DNA from: Candidatus Rokuibacteriota bacterium
Lineage (GTDB): Bacteria > Methylomirabilota > Methylomirabilia > Rokubacteriales > CSP1-6
Length of the DNA stretch: 16,585 nucleotides
Direction of reading: 5' to 3'
Assembly: GCA_003220195.1 (NCBI GenBank)
Contig: QHRT01000063.1
Span: 1 to 16,585, forward strand
The notes below the pieces were generated by a model, which was not told the DNA's origin, ran no database searches, and saw only the letters and a program-made list of their open reading frames with translations. Made by a program: the position numbers and the translations under genes. Below, piece by piece: positions 7,700 through 14,328 of the stretch. Positions within the stretch are counted from its first letter, which is position 1, and each line of letters starts with the position of its first letter.

Positions 7700-8739
7700 T
7701 GCGGCAGCGATTTGACGTCCTTGCCCCACTTCTCGAGCAGACGTTTACGCTCGTCCGAAGAACCGTATTTCACGAAGTCATAGTCGATGAGCTTGATCTC
7801 GGAGAGCTTCGGGGCCTGCGGCGGCGTCGGGGCCGTCTTGTTCGATGGCACCTGGAACGATTCGGCCTTGGCGCCGAGCGCCTGCGCCGGCGCGCCGAGC
7901 GCCCAGTCGTAGAACTTCTTCGCCGACTCGAGATTGCGGGTGCCCTTGATGATGCTCATCGAGCCGATCTCGTAACCCGTGCCCTCGCAGGGCGCGACGA
8001 CCTTGATCGGTGAGCCGCGAACCGCCATCGTCACCGCGTCGTGCATGAAGACGATGCCGATCGTGGTTTCCCCCTGCGCGGCGGCTTTGATGGGCGCCGA
8101 GCCCGACTTGGTGTACTGGTTGATGTTCCGGTGGAGCTTCTTCAGATATTCGAACGCTTCGGGCTCGCCGAAGAGCTGGACCAGCGTGGCCAGCATCGTG
8201 TACGACGTTCCCGACGAGTTCGGATCCGCGACCTGGACCTCGCCCTTGTACTCGGGCTTGACGAGATCCTTCCAGCACTTCGGCTCCGGCAGCTTCTTCT
8301 TCGCGAGCAGCTCCGTGTTGTAGCCGAATCCGAGAGCTCCGGCGTAGACGCCGACGGTCCGATACTTCGCAGCTCTGGCCTGGTTCGTCGCCCAGTCCTG
8401 GAGCTCGCCGAGCCGCGGAGACCGATACTCGAGCGTGAGTCCTTCTTCCGCGGCCTGCAGATGAGGATCGCCGGTCCCACCCCACCACACGTCCCCCTTC
8501 GGGTTGCTCGCCTCGGCTTTGACCTGCGCGAAGGTCTCGCCCGAGCTCTTGCGCGTCATCGCCACCTTGATCCCGCTCGCTTTGGCGAACTCGGCGATCA
8601 TCAGCTGGCACCACTCGATCTGCGGGCTGCAGTAGAGGGTGAGATGTCCCTGACCGCGCGCGTCGTCGGGCCGGGCCAGCAGGACGGCGAGACAGGCGGT
8701 CAACAGCGCGACGTTGAGGAGCCGAGACGTCCGACGCAT
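7696..8739 (-). CDS. ABC transporter periplasmic substrate-binding protein, iron/2-aminoethylphosphonate/hexose-phosphate (AfuA-like) family (importer 1)
   Basis: The 347-residue protein begins with an export signal (MRRTSR, hydrophobic stretch about 7-22, probable cleavage near residue 29-31) and then LTLYCSPQIEWC, the first strand of a periplasmic-binding fold. Inside are KGDVWWGGTGD, VADPNSSGTSYT, FMHDA and GYEIGSMSIIKG, which place it with the AfuA/FbpA/PhnS group rather than classical sugar-binding proteins. His233-Asp234 and Glu257 are spaced as I recall for hexose-phosphate ligands in AfuA; the tyrosine pair typical of ferric-binding proteins is not evident. The ATG at 8739 has GGAG six bases upstream, and a plausible promoter lies ahead. 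An LTAC sequence at 13-16 resembles a lipobox but sits inside a longer hydrophobic run. First gene of the operon, divergent from the 2H phosphoesterase. Confidence 0.88.
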   Translation of the reverse strand: MRRTSRLLNVALLTACLAVLLARPDDARGQGHLTLYCSPQIEWCQLMIAEFAKASGIKVAMTRKSSGETFAQVKAEASNPKGDVWWGGTGDPHLQAAEEGLTLEYRSPRLGELQDWATNQARAAKYRTVGVYAGALGFGYNTELLAKKKLPEPKCWKDLVKPEYKGEVQVADPNSSGTSYTMLATLVQLFGEPEAFEYLKKLHRNINQYTKSGSAPIKAAAQGETTIGIVFMHDAVTMAVRGSPIKVVAPCEGTGYEIGSMSIIKGTRNLESAKKFYDWALGAPAQALGAKAESFQVPSNKTAPTPPQAPKLSEIKLIDYDFVKYGSSDERKRLLEKWGKDVKSLPH

Positions 8740-8778
8740 GAAGGTCTCCGTATCGTGAGCCATTCCGTGTGAGCCGCG

Positions 8779-8807
8779 ATCATAGGCGCTAGGGGTGGCG
8801 AGAGCAA
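8779..8807 (-). promoter_or_regulatory. Putative sigma70-type promoter of importer 1 operon
   Basis: On the minus strand TTGCTC (8802-8807) and TATGAT (8779-8784) are separated by 17 bases. The -10 matches consensus at five of six positions, the -35 at three. Transcription would begin about 33 bases before the ATG at 8739, leaving room for its GGAG. Pattern match only. Confidence 0.4.
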
Positions 8808-8842
8808 GACCACGGTGCCGGCCGGTATCATGGAGTGTCGCC

Positions 8843-9388
8843 GTGGGGAACGAACGCATTCACGCTTCCGTCTGGCTCCGCTTGCGGCCATTCGAAGAAG
8901 CCAAGCTGGATCGCGTAATCCGGCGCCTGGCCGACCGTCATCACACCCATCGCTTTCTGCCCCATCTCACCCTGTGCGGTCCGACGCTCGACCCGAGCTC
9001 GCTCGACGCGGCCGCGCACTACGCGCGCACGAGCGGTCTGCTTCCGTTGACCGTCGCCGTCGCGCGCATCTCGTTCGCGGTCGGCAATCCCTTCGAGGCC
9101 GTGTTCGTCGAGATCGCGACCAACCCGGGGCTTCATGAATTTCGCGAAGAGATGCGTCGGATCACGAGAGCCGGCCCGCTGGGGCCGCCCCACGTGAGCT
9201 TGTTCTATGCGGTCGATCGTCACCATGCGGCCGTCACGGTCGAAGCCGGCGAGCTCGAAGAGATGGGTCGTGAGGCCCGCCGGGATGTAGACGACCTCGA
9301 GTACGTCCTCGAGCGCCCGGCGATCGCGTATGCCGGTGCTGGAGGAAGCTGGTTCAGAGTGTCCGAGTGGAACGTGCGGGATCTGTGA
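8843..9388 (+). CDS. 2H phosphoesterase superfamily protein (2'-5' RNA ligase / cyclic phosphodiesterase-like)
   Basis: The product of about 181 residues shows the two hallmark H-x-T/S motifs of the 2H superfamily: HLTL at 41-44 and HVSL at 117-120, the latter followed by FYA as in cyclic phosphodiesterases. Their roughly 76-residue separation and the total length fit the family. Such enzymes open or form 2',3'-cyclic or 2'-5' phosphodiester bonds in RNA or nucleotides; the biological substrate here is unknown. The start is the GTG at 8843 with GGAG seven bases upstream; an open frame begins earlier, but that part lies in the promoter region of the divergent operon. It stands alone between two transporter operons, and its last 35 bases overlap antisense with the end of the next ATPase gene. 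No functional link to the importers is evident. Confidence 0.82.
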   Translation: MGNERIHASVWLRLRPFEEAKLDRVIRRLADRHHTHRFLPHLTLCGPTLDPSSLDAAAHYARTSGLLPLTVAVARISFAVGNPFEAVFVEIATNPGLHEFREEMRRITRAGPLGPPHVSLFYAVDRHHAAVTVEAGELEEMGREARRDVDDLEYVLERPAIAYAGAGGSWFRVSEWNVRDL

Positions 9389-10439
9389 CGGGCTCGGGTG
9401 ACGCCATGGCGTAGATCTTCAGCTTCTCCACCGGCACACGAACGGTCACGGGTCCCGCCTCCACCGGTTCGGTGCCGTCGACCATGACGCTCTCGCCTTC
9501 GATCCGTACGTAATGGCGATAGCCAGAGCCGAGAAAGAGTCGCTCCTCCAGCGTTCCCCGGAGGAGCGCCTGCCCGCTCTCCGTGGTGAGGTCGTCCGGG
9601 ATGACCGTGGCATCGGTCGCCTTGAAGAGCAGCGTCGCACTCCCGCGAACCGGTCCTGTGTACGGCAGTCGCTGCGCGCCGACGGACAGCGAGCCCGCTT
9701 CGGCGGTGCCAGCGAGCTGATTCGACACTCCGAGAAACTCCGCGGCGAACGCGTTTTCCGGACGGAAGTAGATGTCCTGGGGACTGCCGGCCTGAACGAC
9801 GCGGCCGGCGTTCATCAAGATGACGGTGTCCGCGATCGCAAGGGCCTCTTCCTGGTCGTGGGTGACGTAGATGGTCGTGATGCCGACCCTTTTCTGAAGC
9901 CGTCGCACTTCCGCGCGCAGCCTCTGGCGGACCTTCGCGTCCAGGTTCGAGAGAGGCTCGTCCATCAGGAGCACACGTGGCTCGACGACCAGCGCGCGCG
10001 CGAGCGCCACCCGCTGCTGCTGTCCCCCCGAGAGTTCGCCGGGACGGCGCTGCATCACGCCCGCAATCTGACCGATCTCCACCAGGTGGAGAACCTCCTC
10101 CACTCGCGCGCGGACTTCGGCCGCGGGCACTTTCCGGAGCCGCAGCCCGTAGGCGACGTTATCGAACACGCTCATGTGCGGCCAGAGCGCGTACTGCTGG
10201 AACACCATCGCGGTGCCCCGCGCCTGGGGCGGAAGGCCCGTCACGTCCTCCGCTCCGAAGACGATGCGCCCGCCGTCGACTGGATTGAAGCCCGCCAGCG
10301 CGCGCAGGAGCGTGGTCTTGCCGCAGCCCGACGGGCCGAGGATCGCCGTCATGCCGCCGCTCGGGAATCCGATCGTGATGCCGTCGAGCGCGACGACGCG
10401 CCCGTATCGTTTGACGAGCCCTTCGACCCTGACGTCCAT
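9354..10439 (-). CDS. ABC transporter ATP-binding protein (polyamine/iron-type importer, importer 2)
   Basis: The 361-residue ATPase energises the second importer. Walker A GPSGCGKTT starts at about residue 35; then come the Q-loop MVFQQYALWPHM, signature LSGGQQQR, Walker B VLLMDEPLSNLD and the H-loop THDQEEA. A TOBE-like C-terminal region follows (LLFKATDATVIPDD and GSGYRHYVRIEGE), as in PotA/FbpC-like ATPases. I choose the ATG at 10439; a GTG at 10448 in frame is an alternative, and neither has a strong ribosome-binding site. It is the final gene of the operon, 30 bases behind the second permease. Its 3' end overlaps the convergent 2H phosphoesterase by 35 bases, so the two transcripts are complementary there. 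Confidence 0.9.
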   Translation of the reverse strand: MDVRVEGLVKRYGRVVALDGITIGFPSGGMTAILGPSGCGKTTLLRALAGFNPVDGGRIVFGAEDVTGLPPQARGTAMVFQQYALWPHMSVFDNVAYGLRLRKVPAAEVRARVEEVLHLVEIGQIAGVMQRRPGELSGGQQQRVALARALVVEPRVLLMDEPLSNLDAKVRQRLRAEVRRLQKRVGITTIYVTHDQEEALAIADTVILMNAGRVVQAGSPQDIYFRPENAFAAEFLGVSNQLAGTAEAGSLSVGAQRLPYTGPVRGSATLLFKATDATVIPDDLTTESGQALLRGTLEERLFLGSGYRHYVRIEGESVMVDGTEPVEAGPVTVRVPVEKLKIYAMASPEPVTDPARSTRTL

Positions 10440-10469
10440 GCCGCTCACTTCGTGGAGACCATCGAGCGT

Positions 10470-11288
10470 TCAGATCCTGCCGAACATCGAGAGGTATTCG
10501 GATTTCAAGTAGCGCTCGAGCACCACGAGCAGGAGGAGTCCCGGCACCATGAGAATCAGCGCGGCGATCGAGGCGACTTGCAGCTCGTAGCCCACGGAGG
10601 TCCGGTACATGTAGACCGGCAGGGTCAGGACGAACGGGCTGCCCACGAGCAAGGTGCCGGTGAACTCGTCGAACGAGTAGAGGAAGACGAGCAGCGTGCT
10701 CGCGATGAGCCCGGGCGTGGCCAGCGGCATCGCGACCGTGAAGAACGCCTTCACGCGCGAGGCGCCGAGGTTCCACGCGGCCTCCTCCAGGCTCGCCGGA
10801 ATCGATCGGAAGACCGCCGTCATCGTCCACACGGCGTAGACGAGCGCGCCGACCATGTGGATCAGGACGACACCGGACACGCTCGCGGCCAGGTGCGCCC
10901 GATAGAGCAGAGTCGTCGCGTTGACGAACACGGGAAGCTGCGGAAAGGCGTGAGGCAGCAGGAACACGAGCAGGATCGCGGCCTTGAAGGGGACGGGATA
11001 GCGCGCGAGCAGATAGGCGAGCGGAATGGTGAGGAGGAGCGTCAGGACGGTGACGATCACGGCGATGAAGAAGCCGGACTGGAGAGCGCGAAAGAGATCG
11101 CCTTCCAGAACTTTCCGCCAGTAGAAGAGCCCGAGTTCCTGAGGAAAGGGATGCGGCCAGAACCACTTGCGGGTGAACGACCAGATCACGAGGCTCGACA
11201 GCGGAGCGAAGATGATGAACGCGACGAAGACCCCCGCGGCCATCCGCAGCGTGGCGCGGATGAGCGTCCCCGGGTGCGGGCGAGGCAT
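10470..11288 (-). CDS. ABC transporter permease, PotC-like (importer 2)
   Basis: The 272-residue inner-membrane protein has about six hydrophobic helices, the first near residues 16-37 (AAGVFVAFIIFAPLSSLVIW) and the last near 240-258. The coupling loop is LEEAAWNLGAS followed by PLATPGLIAS, the EAA motif that contacts the ATPase. It is the second membrane subunit of the importer. The ATG at 11288 shares one base with the preceding stop (TGATG), so translation is probably coupled. The family covers polyamine, iron, phosphonate and other small-molecule importers; substrate is not indicated by this subunit. Confidence 0.9.
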   Translation of the reverse strand: MPRPHPGTLIRATLRMAAGVFVAFIIFAPLSSLVIWSFTRKWFWPHPFPQELGLFYWRKVLEGDLFRALQSGFFIAVIVTVLTLLLTIPLAYLLARYPVPFKAAILLVFLLPHAFPQLPVFVNATTLLYRAHLAASVSGVVLIHMVGALVYAVWTMTAVFRSIPASLEEAAWNLGASRVKAFFTVAMPLATPGLIASTLLVFLYSFDEFTGTLLVGSPFVLTLPVYMYRTSVGYELQVASIAALILMVPGLLLLVVLERYLKSEYLSMFGRI

Positions 11289-12103
11289 CAGACCGGTCTC
11301 ACGGTGATCGTCCGGAGATAGTAGCCCGCGACGCCCATCGCGAAGAGATAGGACACCATGCCGAGGGCGTTGGCCGTGCCCAGGTCGTCCTGGTAGTTGA
11401 TCCGGTAGTAGACGTCCACCATCAGCATCTGCGGAGGCTCGCCTCCTCCGATCATCAGCGGGATCGAGAAGGAGGCCAGCATCGAGGTGAACATGAACGC
11501 CGATGCCACCACGAGGGACGGCGCGGCCATGGGCAGGAGGACGTCCTTGATCTGGCGGAAGGTGGACGCGCCGAGATTGCGGGCCGCTTCGAGGTACGCC
11601 TCGTCCACCGCGCGATAGGCCCCGAGCACCAGCAGCACCGCGAGCGCGAGATTTTTCCAGACCAGCGCGATGACGATCCCGGCCCAGGTAAAGGCGATGG
11701 ACGGAGGATCGCCGAGATCGATGAGGCCGACCTGGGCCAGCGCGGAGTTCAATGTTCCGCGCGGCGCCAGCAGCACGCGCATGCCGTGCCCTACGACCAC
11801 GAATGGCACGAACAGCGGGACCTTGAAGAGGAACTCCACGACGCGATGACCGACGAGCCGGAGGTACCCGCAGACGAGCGCGGCGATGCCGATGACGAGC
11901 ACCAGGCTCAGGAGCGAGACCCCGAGGGTGTAGAGCACGTCGAGCTTGTAGAGACGCCACACGAGCGCGTAGTTCCGGAGCGACCACTCCCCGTCCCGGA
12001 TGAAGCTCAGATGCGCGGAGGACAGGAACGGGAGAAAGAACAGCCAGACGACGATCGCGAGCGGTGGCGCCGCGACGGCCAGGCTCAGGAGTCGCGGCGT
12101 CAT
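11288..12103 (-). CDS. ABC transporter permease, PotB-like (importer 2)
   Basis: The 271-residue protein begins MTPRLLSLAVAAPPLAIVVWLFF and has about six membrane helices. Its coupling loop reads YLEAARNLGAS with PMAAPSLVVA following, the EAA motif of binding-protein-dependent permeases. It pairs with the downstream permease to form the channel of importer 2, unlike importer 1 where the halves are fused. I use the ATG at 12103, with a run of five G about four bases upstream as a modest ribosome-binding site. The open frame continues to 12187, but that stretch falls in the intercistronic hairpin region and encodes nothing family-like. The binding-protein gene lies 103 bases upstream beyond the hairpin. 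Confidence 0.9.
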   Translation of the reverse strand: MTPRLLSLAVAAPPLAIVVWLFFLPFLSSAHLSFIRDGEWSLRNYALVWRLYKLDVLYTLGVSLLSLVLVIGIAALVCGYLRLVGHRVVEFLFKVPLFVPFVVVGHGMRVLLAPRGTLNSALAQVGLIDLGDPPSIAFTWAGIVIALVWKNLALAVLLVLGAYRAVDEAYLEAARNLGASTFRQIKDVLLPMAAPSLVVASAFMFTSMLASFSIPLMIGGGEPPQMLMVDVYYRINYQDDLGTANALGMVSYLFAMGVAGYYLRTITVRPV

Positions 12104-12175
12104 CGAGCCCCCGAACCACGCGCGTGCTCGAGGAGCGCCATGGCTGTGCCAGGGCGCTGCCGAGCATCTGGGGGT

Positions 12176-12202
12176 ATCGGGGGCCATTTCGGGGCCCCCG
12201 AT
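12176..12202. repeat. Strong intercistronic hairpin between binding-protein and permease genes
   Basis: ATCGGGGGCC at 12176-12185 and GGCCCCCGAT at 12193-12202 form a perfect 10-base-pair stem with a 7-base loop. On the transcribed minus strand it begins five bases after the binding-protein stop at 12207. No T-run follows, so it is not a standard intrinsic terminator. Such hairpins after binding-protein genes commonly protect the upstream mRNA and lower expression of the downstream permeases; that role is inferred here. Confidence 0.7.
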
Positions 12203-12206
12203 GTGA

Positions 12207-13355
12207 TCAGTTTTCCTCGTACGCGGTCATCAGGTCCTTGAAGTACGGGCTCAGCGGGAAGGAGAGGCCGTGTCGGGTCAGCGCGTCGGGCGGCACGTCC
12301 TGGAACAGGAGCGCCTTCGCCTTGTCCGAGACATGCGTCAGCACATGCTGGCCATCGATGCCGGGATACCAGCCGTTTCGTTCGACGATGACCCGCGCCT
12401 GGATCTCCGGCGAGGTGATGAACTCCACGTACTTCCGCGCGAGGCTTCCGTTGGCGGCATTCTGCGGCACGACCAGGTACATCGGCTGGCCCGGGAACCC
12501 CGGCGCGATGAGCTTCATGCGGATCTTCGGATCCATTCGCCCCTGGTTCTTGAGGTCGATGAGCATGTCGACCCAGACCGGCCCCATCGCGATCTCACCA
12601 CGGTTGATGCGGTCCAGCGTGTCGTTGTTGCCGGTCGTCAGGGTCACGGGCAAGGACTTCAGCTCCTTGATCGCCGCCGGCCAGGCTGCCTCGATGCTCT
12701 TGTCGTACGGACCTCTGGCGAACTTCTCGTACTGGCCGGTCTTCCAGTAGAGCCACCCGGTGGTGAACGCGACGCCGCTCATGCCGCCCTTCACGCCGTT
12801 GTAACCGAACTTCTTCGGGTTGGACTTGATCCAGGCGACGAGCTCCTCGAAGGTGCTCGGTGGGGCCTTCACCATCTCGGGGTTGTAGGCGAGGACGACC
12901 TGGCTGTGGAACATCGGCATGACGTAGCCCTCGACGTCGAAGCCGAGCGCGTTCCGACCATCGGGCGCCGTCATCAGCTTCCACGTGCCGATTTCCGGCG
13001 CATAGCGGGCCACGAGCTTCTGCTGGATCAGTTCCGGCATCACGATCTGGTGCACGACGGCGACGTCCACGTCCCATTTCGCGACGCCGGCGTCCTTCTG
13101 GCTCTTGACCTTGTTCACGATGACCCGGCTGCCGGCCTCCCCGGGGCCACTGCCGACCGCGTTGACCTTCACGCCCGGGTTGCGCTTCTCGAACTCGGGC
13201 GCGAAGACGGTGCGCTGGAGGTCGTGCATGTTCGTGTCCCCGGCCGTCACCACGTTCAGCGTGGTTTGCGCCGCGCTCAGGCCCGGCCAGGCCAGGGCGA
13301 GCGTGACCAGCAGCGTGGCAACCGTCGTCGTGAACGTTGTCGACTTTCGCATCAT
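12207..13355 (-). CDS. ABC transporter periplasmic substrate-binding protein (importer 2)
   Basis: The 382-residue protein has a clear Sec signal (MMRKSTTF, hydrophobic core about 10-25, likely cleavage around LSAAQT near 28-30). It then has TTLNVVTAGDTNMHDL and FAPEFEKRNPGVKVNAVG, the typical first lobe of an extracellular solute-binding protein. Later blocks such as NPKKFGYNGVKGG, YLVVPQNAAN and KYVEFITSPEIQARV are of the bacterial extracellular solute-binding protein type found with PotABC-like transporters. No residue pattern lets me name the ligand. The ATG at 13355 is preceded by GGGGAGG at six bases, the best ribosome-binding site in the operon, which fits the need for excess binding protein. 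It lies 44 bases after the HAD phosphatase gene on the same strand. Confidence 0.88.
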   Translation of the reverse strand: MMRKSTTFTTTVATLLVTLALAWPGLSAAQTTLNVVTAGDTNMHDLQRTVFAPEFEKRNPGVKVNAVGSGPGEAGSRVIVNKVKSQKDAGVAKWDVDVAVVHQIVMPELIQQKLVARYAPEIGTWKLMTAPDGRNALGFDVEGYVMPMFHSQVVLAYNPEMVKAPPSTFEELVAWIKSNPKKFGYNGVKGGMSGVAFTTGWLYWKTGQYEKFARGPYDKSIEAAWPAAIKELKSLPVTLTTGNNDTLDRINRGEIAMGPVWVDMLIDLKNQGRMDPKIRMKLIAPGFPGQPMYLVVPQNAANGSLARKYVEFITSPEIQARVIVERNGWYPGIDGQHVLTHVSDKAKALLFQDVPPDALTRHGLSFPLSPYFKDLMTAYEEN

Positions 13356-13399
13356 GTTGGGCCTCCCCGCCGAGACTCTAGCGATGCCGTGCTCGCGAA

Positions 13400-14206
13400 T
13401 CAAGACCCCGAGCCGAGGACGAAGCGCTCGAGAAGCTCTCTGAGCCCCTCTTCGTCGGCGCTCCCGCACACGTAGTCGGCGCGGGCGCGAACGCCTTCCG
13501 GGGCGTCACCCATCGCGACCCCGAGTCCAGCCGTCTCGATCATTTCGAGGTCATTGAAGCCGTCGCCGACGGCGATCACGTCGGCGGCCGGGATGCCGAG
13601 CACCTCCAGCATCGCGACGAGCGCGGTCCCCTTGGAGGTCTCCGGCGGCAGGAATTCGAGATAGGTCGGTTCCGACTGCACGGTGTGCACGGCGACGCGG
13701 GCCGCGCGAACCGCCAGGTCGAGGGCTTCGACACGCTTCGACGTGCCGATCACGAGGATCTTGTGAGGATCGCCGCTGAGGAGCGGCTCGAACGCCGTCA
13801 CGACGTTGCACGTGAGACCGTCGTCGTCGGCGTAGGCATCGGTCAGCGGATGGCCGCGCTCGACGTACACGCGATCGTCGAGGAACAGATGGGGCTGAAG
13901 CTCGCCGTCACGACGGATGAGGGCGAGCGACTGACGCGTCGATTCGGCCGCGAGCCGGCGGTCGTGGAGGATGCGCGTGACCGCGAAGTCGTACACCTGG
14001 CCGCCGTTGTACAGGATCGCCGGTGAGTCGGCTCCGAGTGTTTCGATCCACGGCGCTGCGGACGCCCACATCCGACCCGTGGCGACGCACACGCGAACGC
14101 CGCGCGCCCGGGCGGCGGCGATCGCGCGCCGGACGCCGGGAGTGACGCCAAGACGGCGCGACCGCGCAGTGCCATCCAGATCGACGACGACCAGACGATA
14201 GGGCAC
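13400..14206 (-). CDS. HAD-superfamily hydrolase, Cof-type (subclass IIB) phosphatase
   Basis: The 268-residue protein has all the HAD catalytic motifs: DLDGT with nucleophile Asp9 and Asp11, ATGR (motif II Thr), the Lys in SKGTAL (motif III), and GDGFNDLEM (motif IV). A cap domain lies between motifs II and III, the C2 arrangement of Cof/YbiV-like enzymes. These dephosphorylate sugar phosphates and related small molecules; the substrate here is unknown. The start is a GTG at 14206 with no Shine-Dalgarno. A TACTAT -10-like element (14215-14220) lies only eight bases upstream, so a leaderless transcript is possible. Same strand and a 44-base gap suggest it is the first gene of the importer 2 operon, where it could act on an imported or derived phosphate ester (inference). 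Confidence 0.88.
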   Translation of the reverse strand: MPYRLVVVDLDGTARSRRLGVTPGVRRAIAAARARGVRVCVATGRMWASAAPWIETLGADSPAILYNGGQVYDFAVTRILHDRRLAAESTRQSLALIRRDGELQPHLFLDDRVYVERGHPLTDAYADDDGLTCNVVTAFEPLLSGDPHKILVIGTSKRVEALDLAVRAARVAVHTVQSEPTYLEFLPPETSKGTALVAMLEVLGIPAADVIAVGDGFNDLEMIETAGLGVAMGDAPEGVRARADYVCGSADEEGLRELLERFVLGSGS

Positions 14207-14214
14207 GAGTCCGT

Positions 14215-14220
14215 ATAGTA
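14215..14220 (-). promoter_or_regulatory. Putative -10 element for the HAD phosphatase/importer 2 operon
   Basis: TACTAT on the minus strand resembles the -10 hexamer and ends eight bases before the GTG start. I could not find a convincing -35. The short distance would put the transcript start at or beside the start codon. Weak evidence on its own. Confidence 0.3.
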
Positions 14221-14289
14221 CGCTGCGCGGGGTCCGATCCTTCGCGGCGAAACGGACCTTCCCGCCGGCCGGCGCGGTCCGGCCGCATT

Positions 14290-14317
14290 TTGCGTCCTCG
14301 GTTTCGCCAGCTACACT
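14290..14317 (+). promoter_or_regulatory. Possible promoter of hisS-aspS
   Basis: TTGCGT (14290-14295) and TACACT (14312-14317) are spaced by 16 bases and resemble -35 and -10 hexamers at four of six positions each. Transcription would start only about five bases before the hisS ATG and would leave out most of its GAAGG, so either a promoter further upstream is used or the message is nearly leaderless. The match is weak. Confidence 0.25.
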
Positions 14318-14328
14318 CGAAGGCTGCG

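Noticed and set aside
6284..7783. A 499-codon plus-strand frame opposite the fused permease
   Set aside because: It consists almost entirely of Glu, Asp, Arg, Gly and Gln in repetitive patterns, the mirror image of hydrophobic membrane codons.
8692..8703. A lipobox-like LTAC in the importer 1 binding protein
   Set aside because: The hydrophobic region continues past the Cys and a normal cleavage site near residue 29-31 follows, so an ordinary Sec signal peptide is more likely.
4491..8739. A firm call of ferric-iron or 2-aminoethylphosphonate transporter for importer 1
   Set aside because: The tyrosine pair of ferric-binding proteins is not apparent, and no phosphonate degradation genes are nearby; the family alone does not fix the ligand.
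9513..11321. A 602-codon open frame on the plus strand opposite the importer 2 ATPase and permease
   Set aside because: Composition is dominated by charged residues, and it spans two real genes on the other strand; a high-GC shadow frame.
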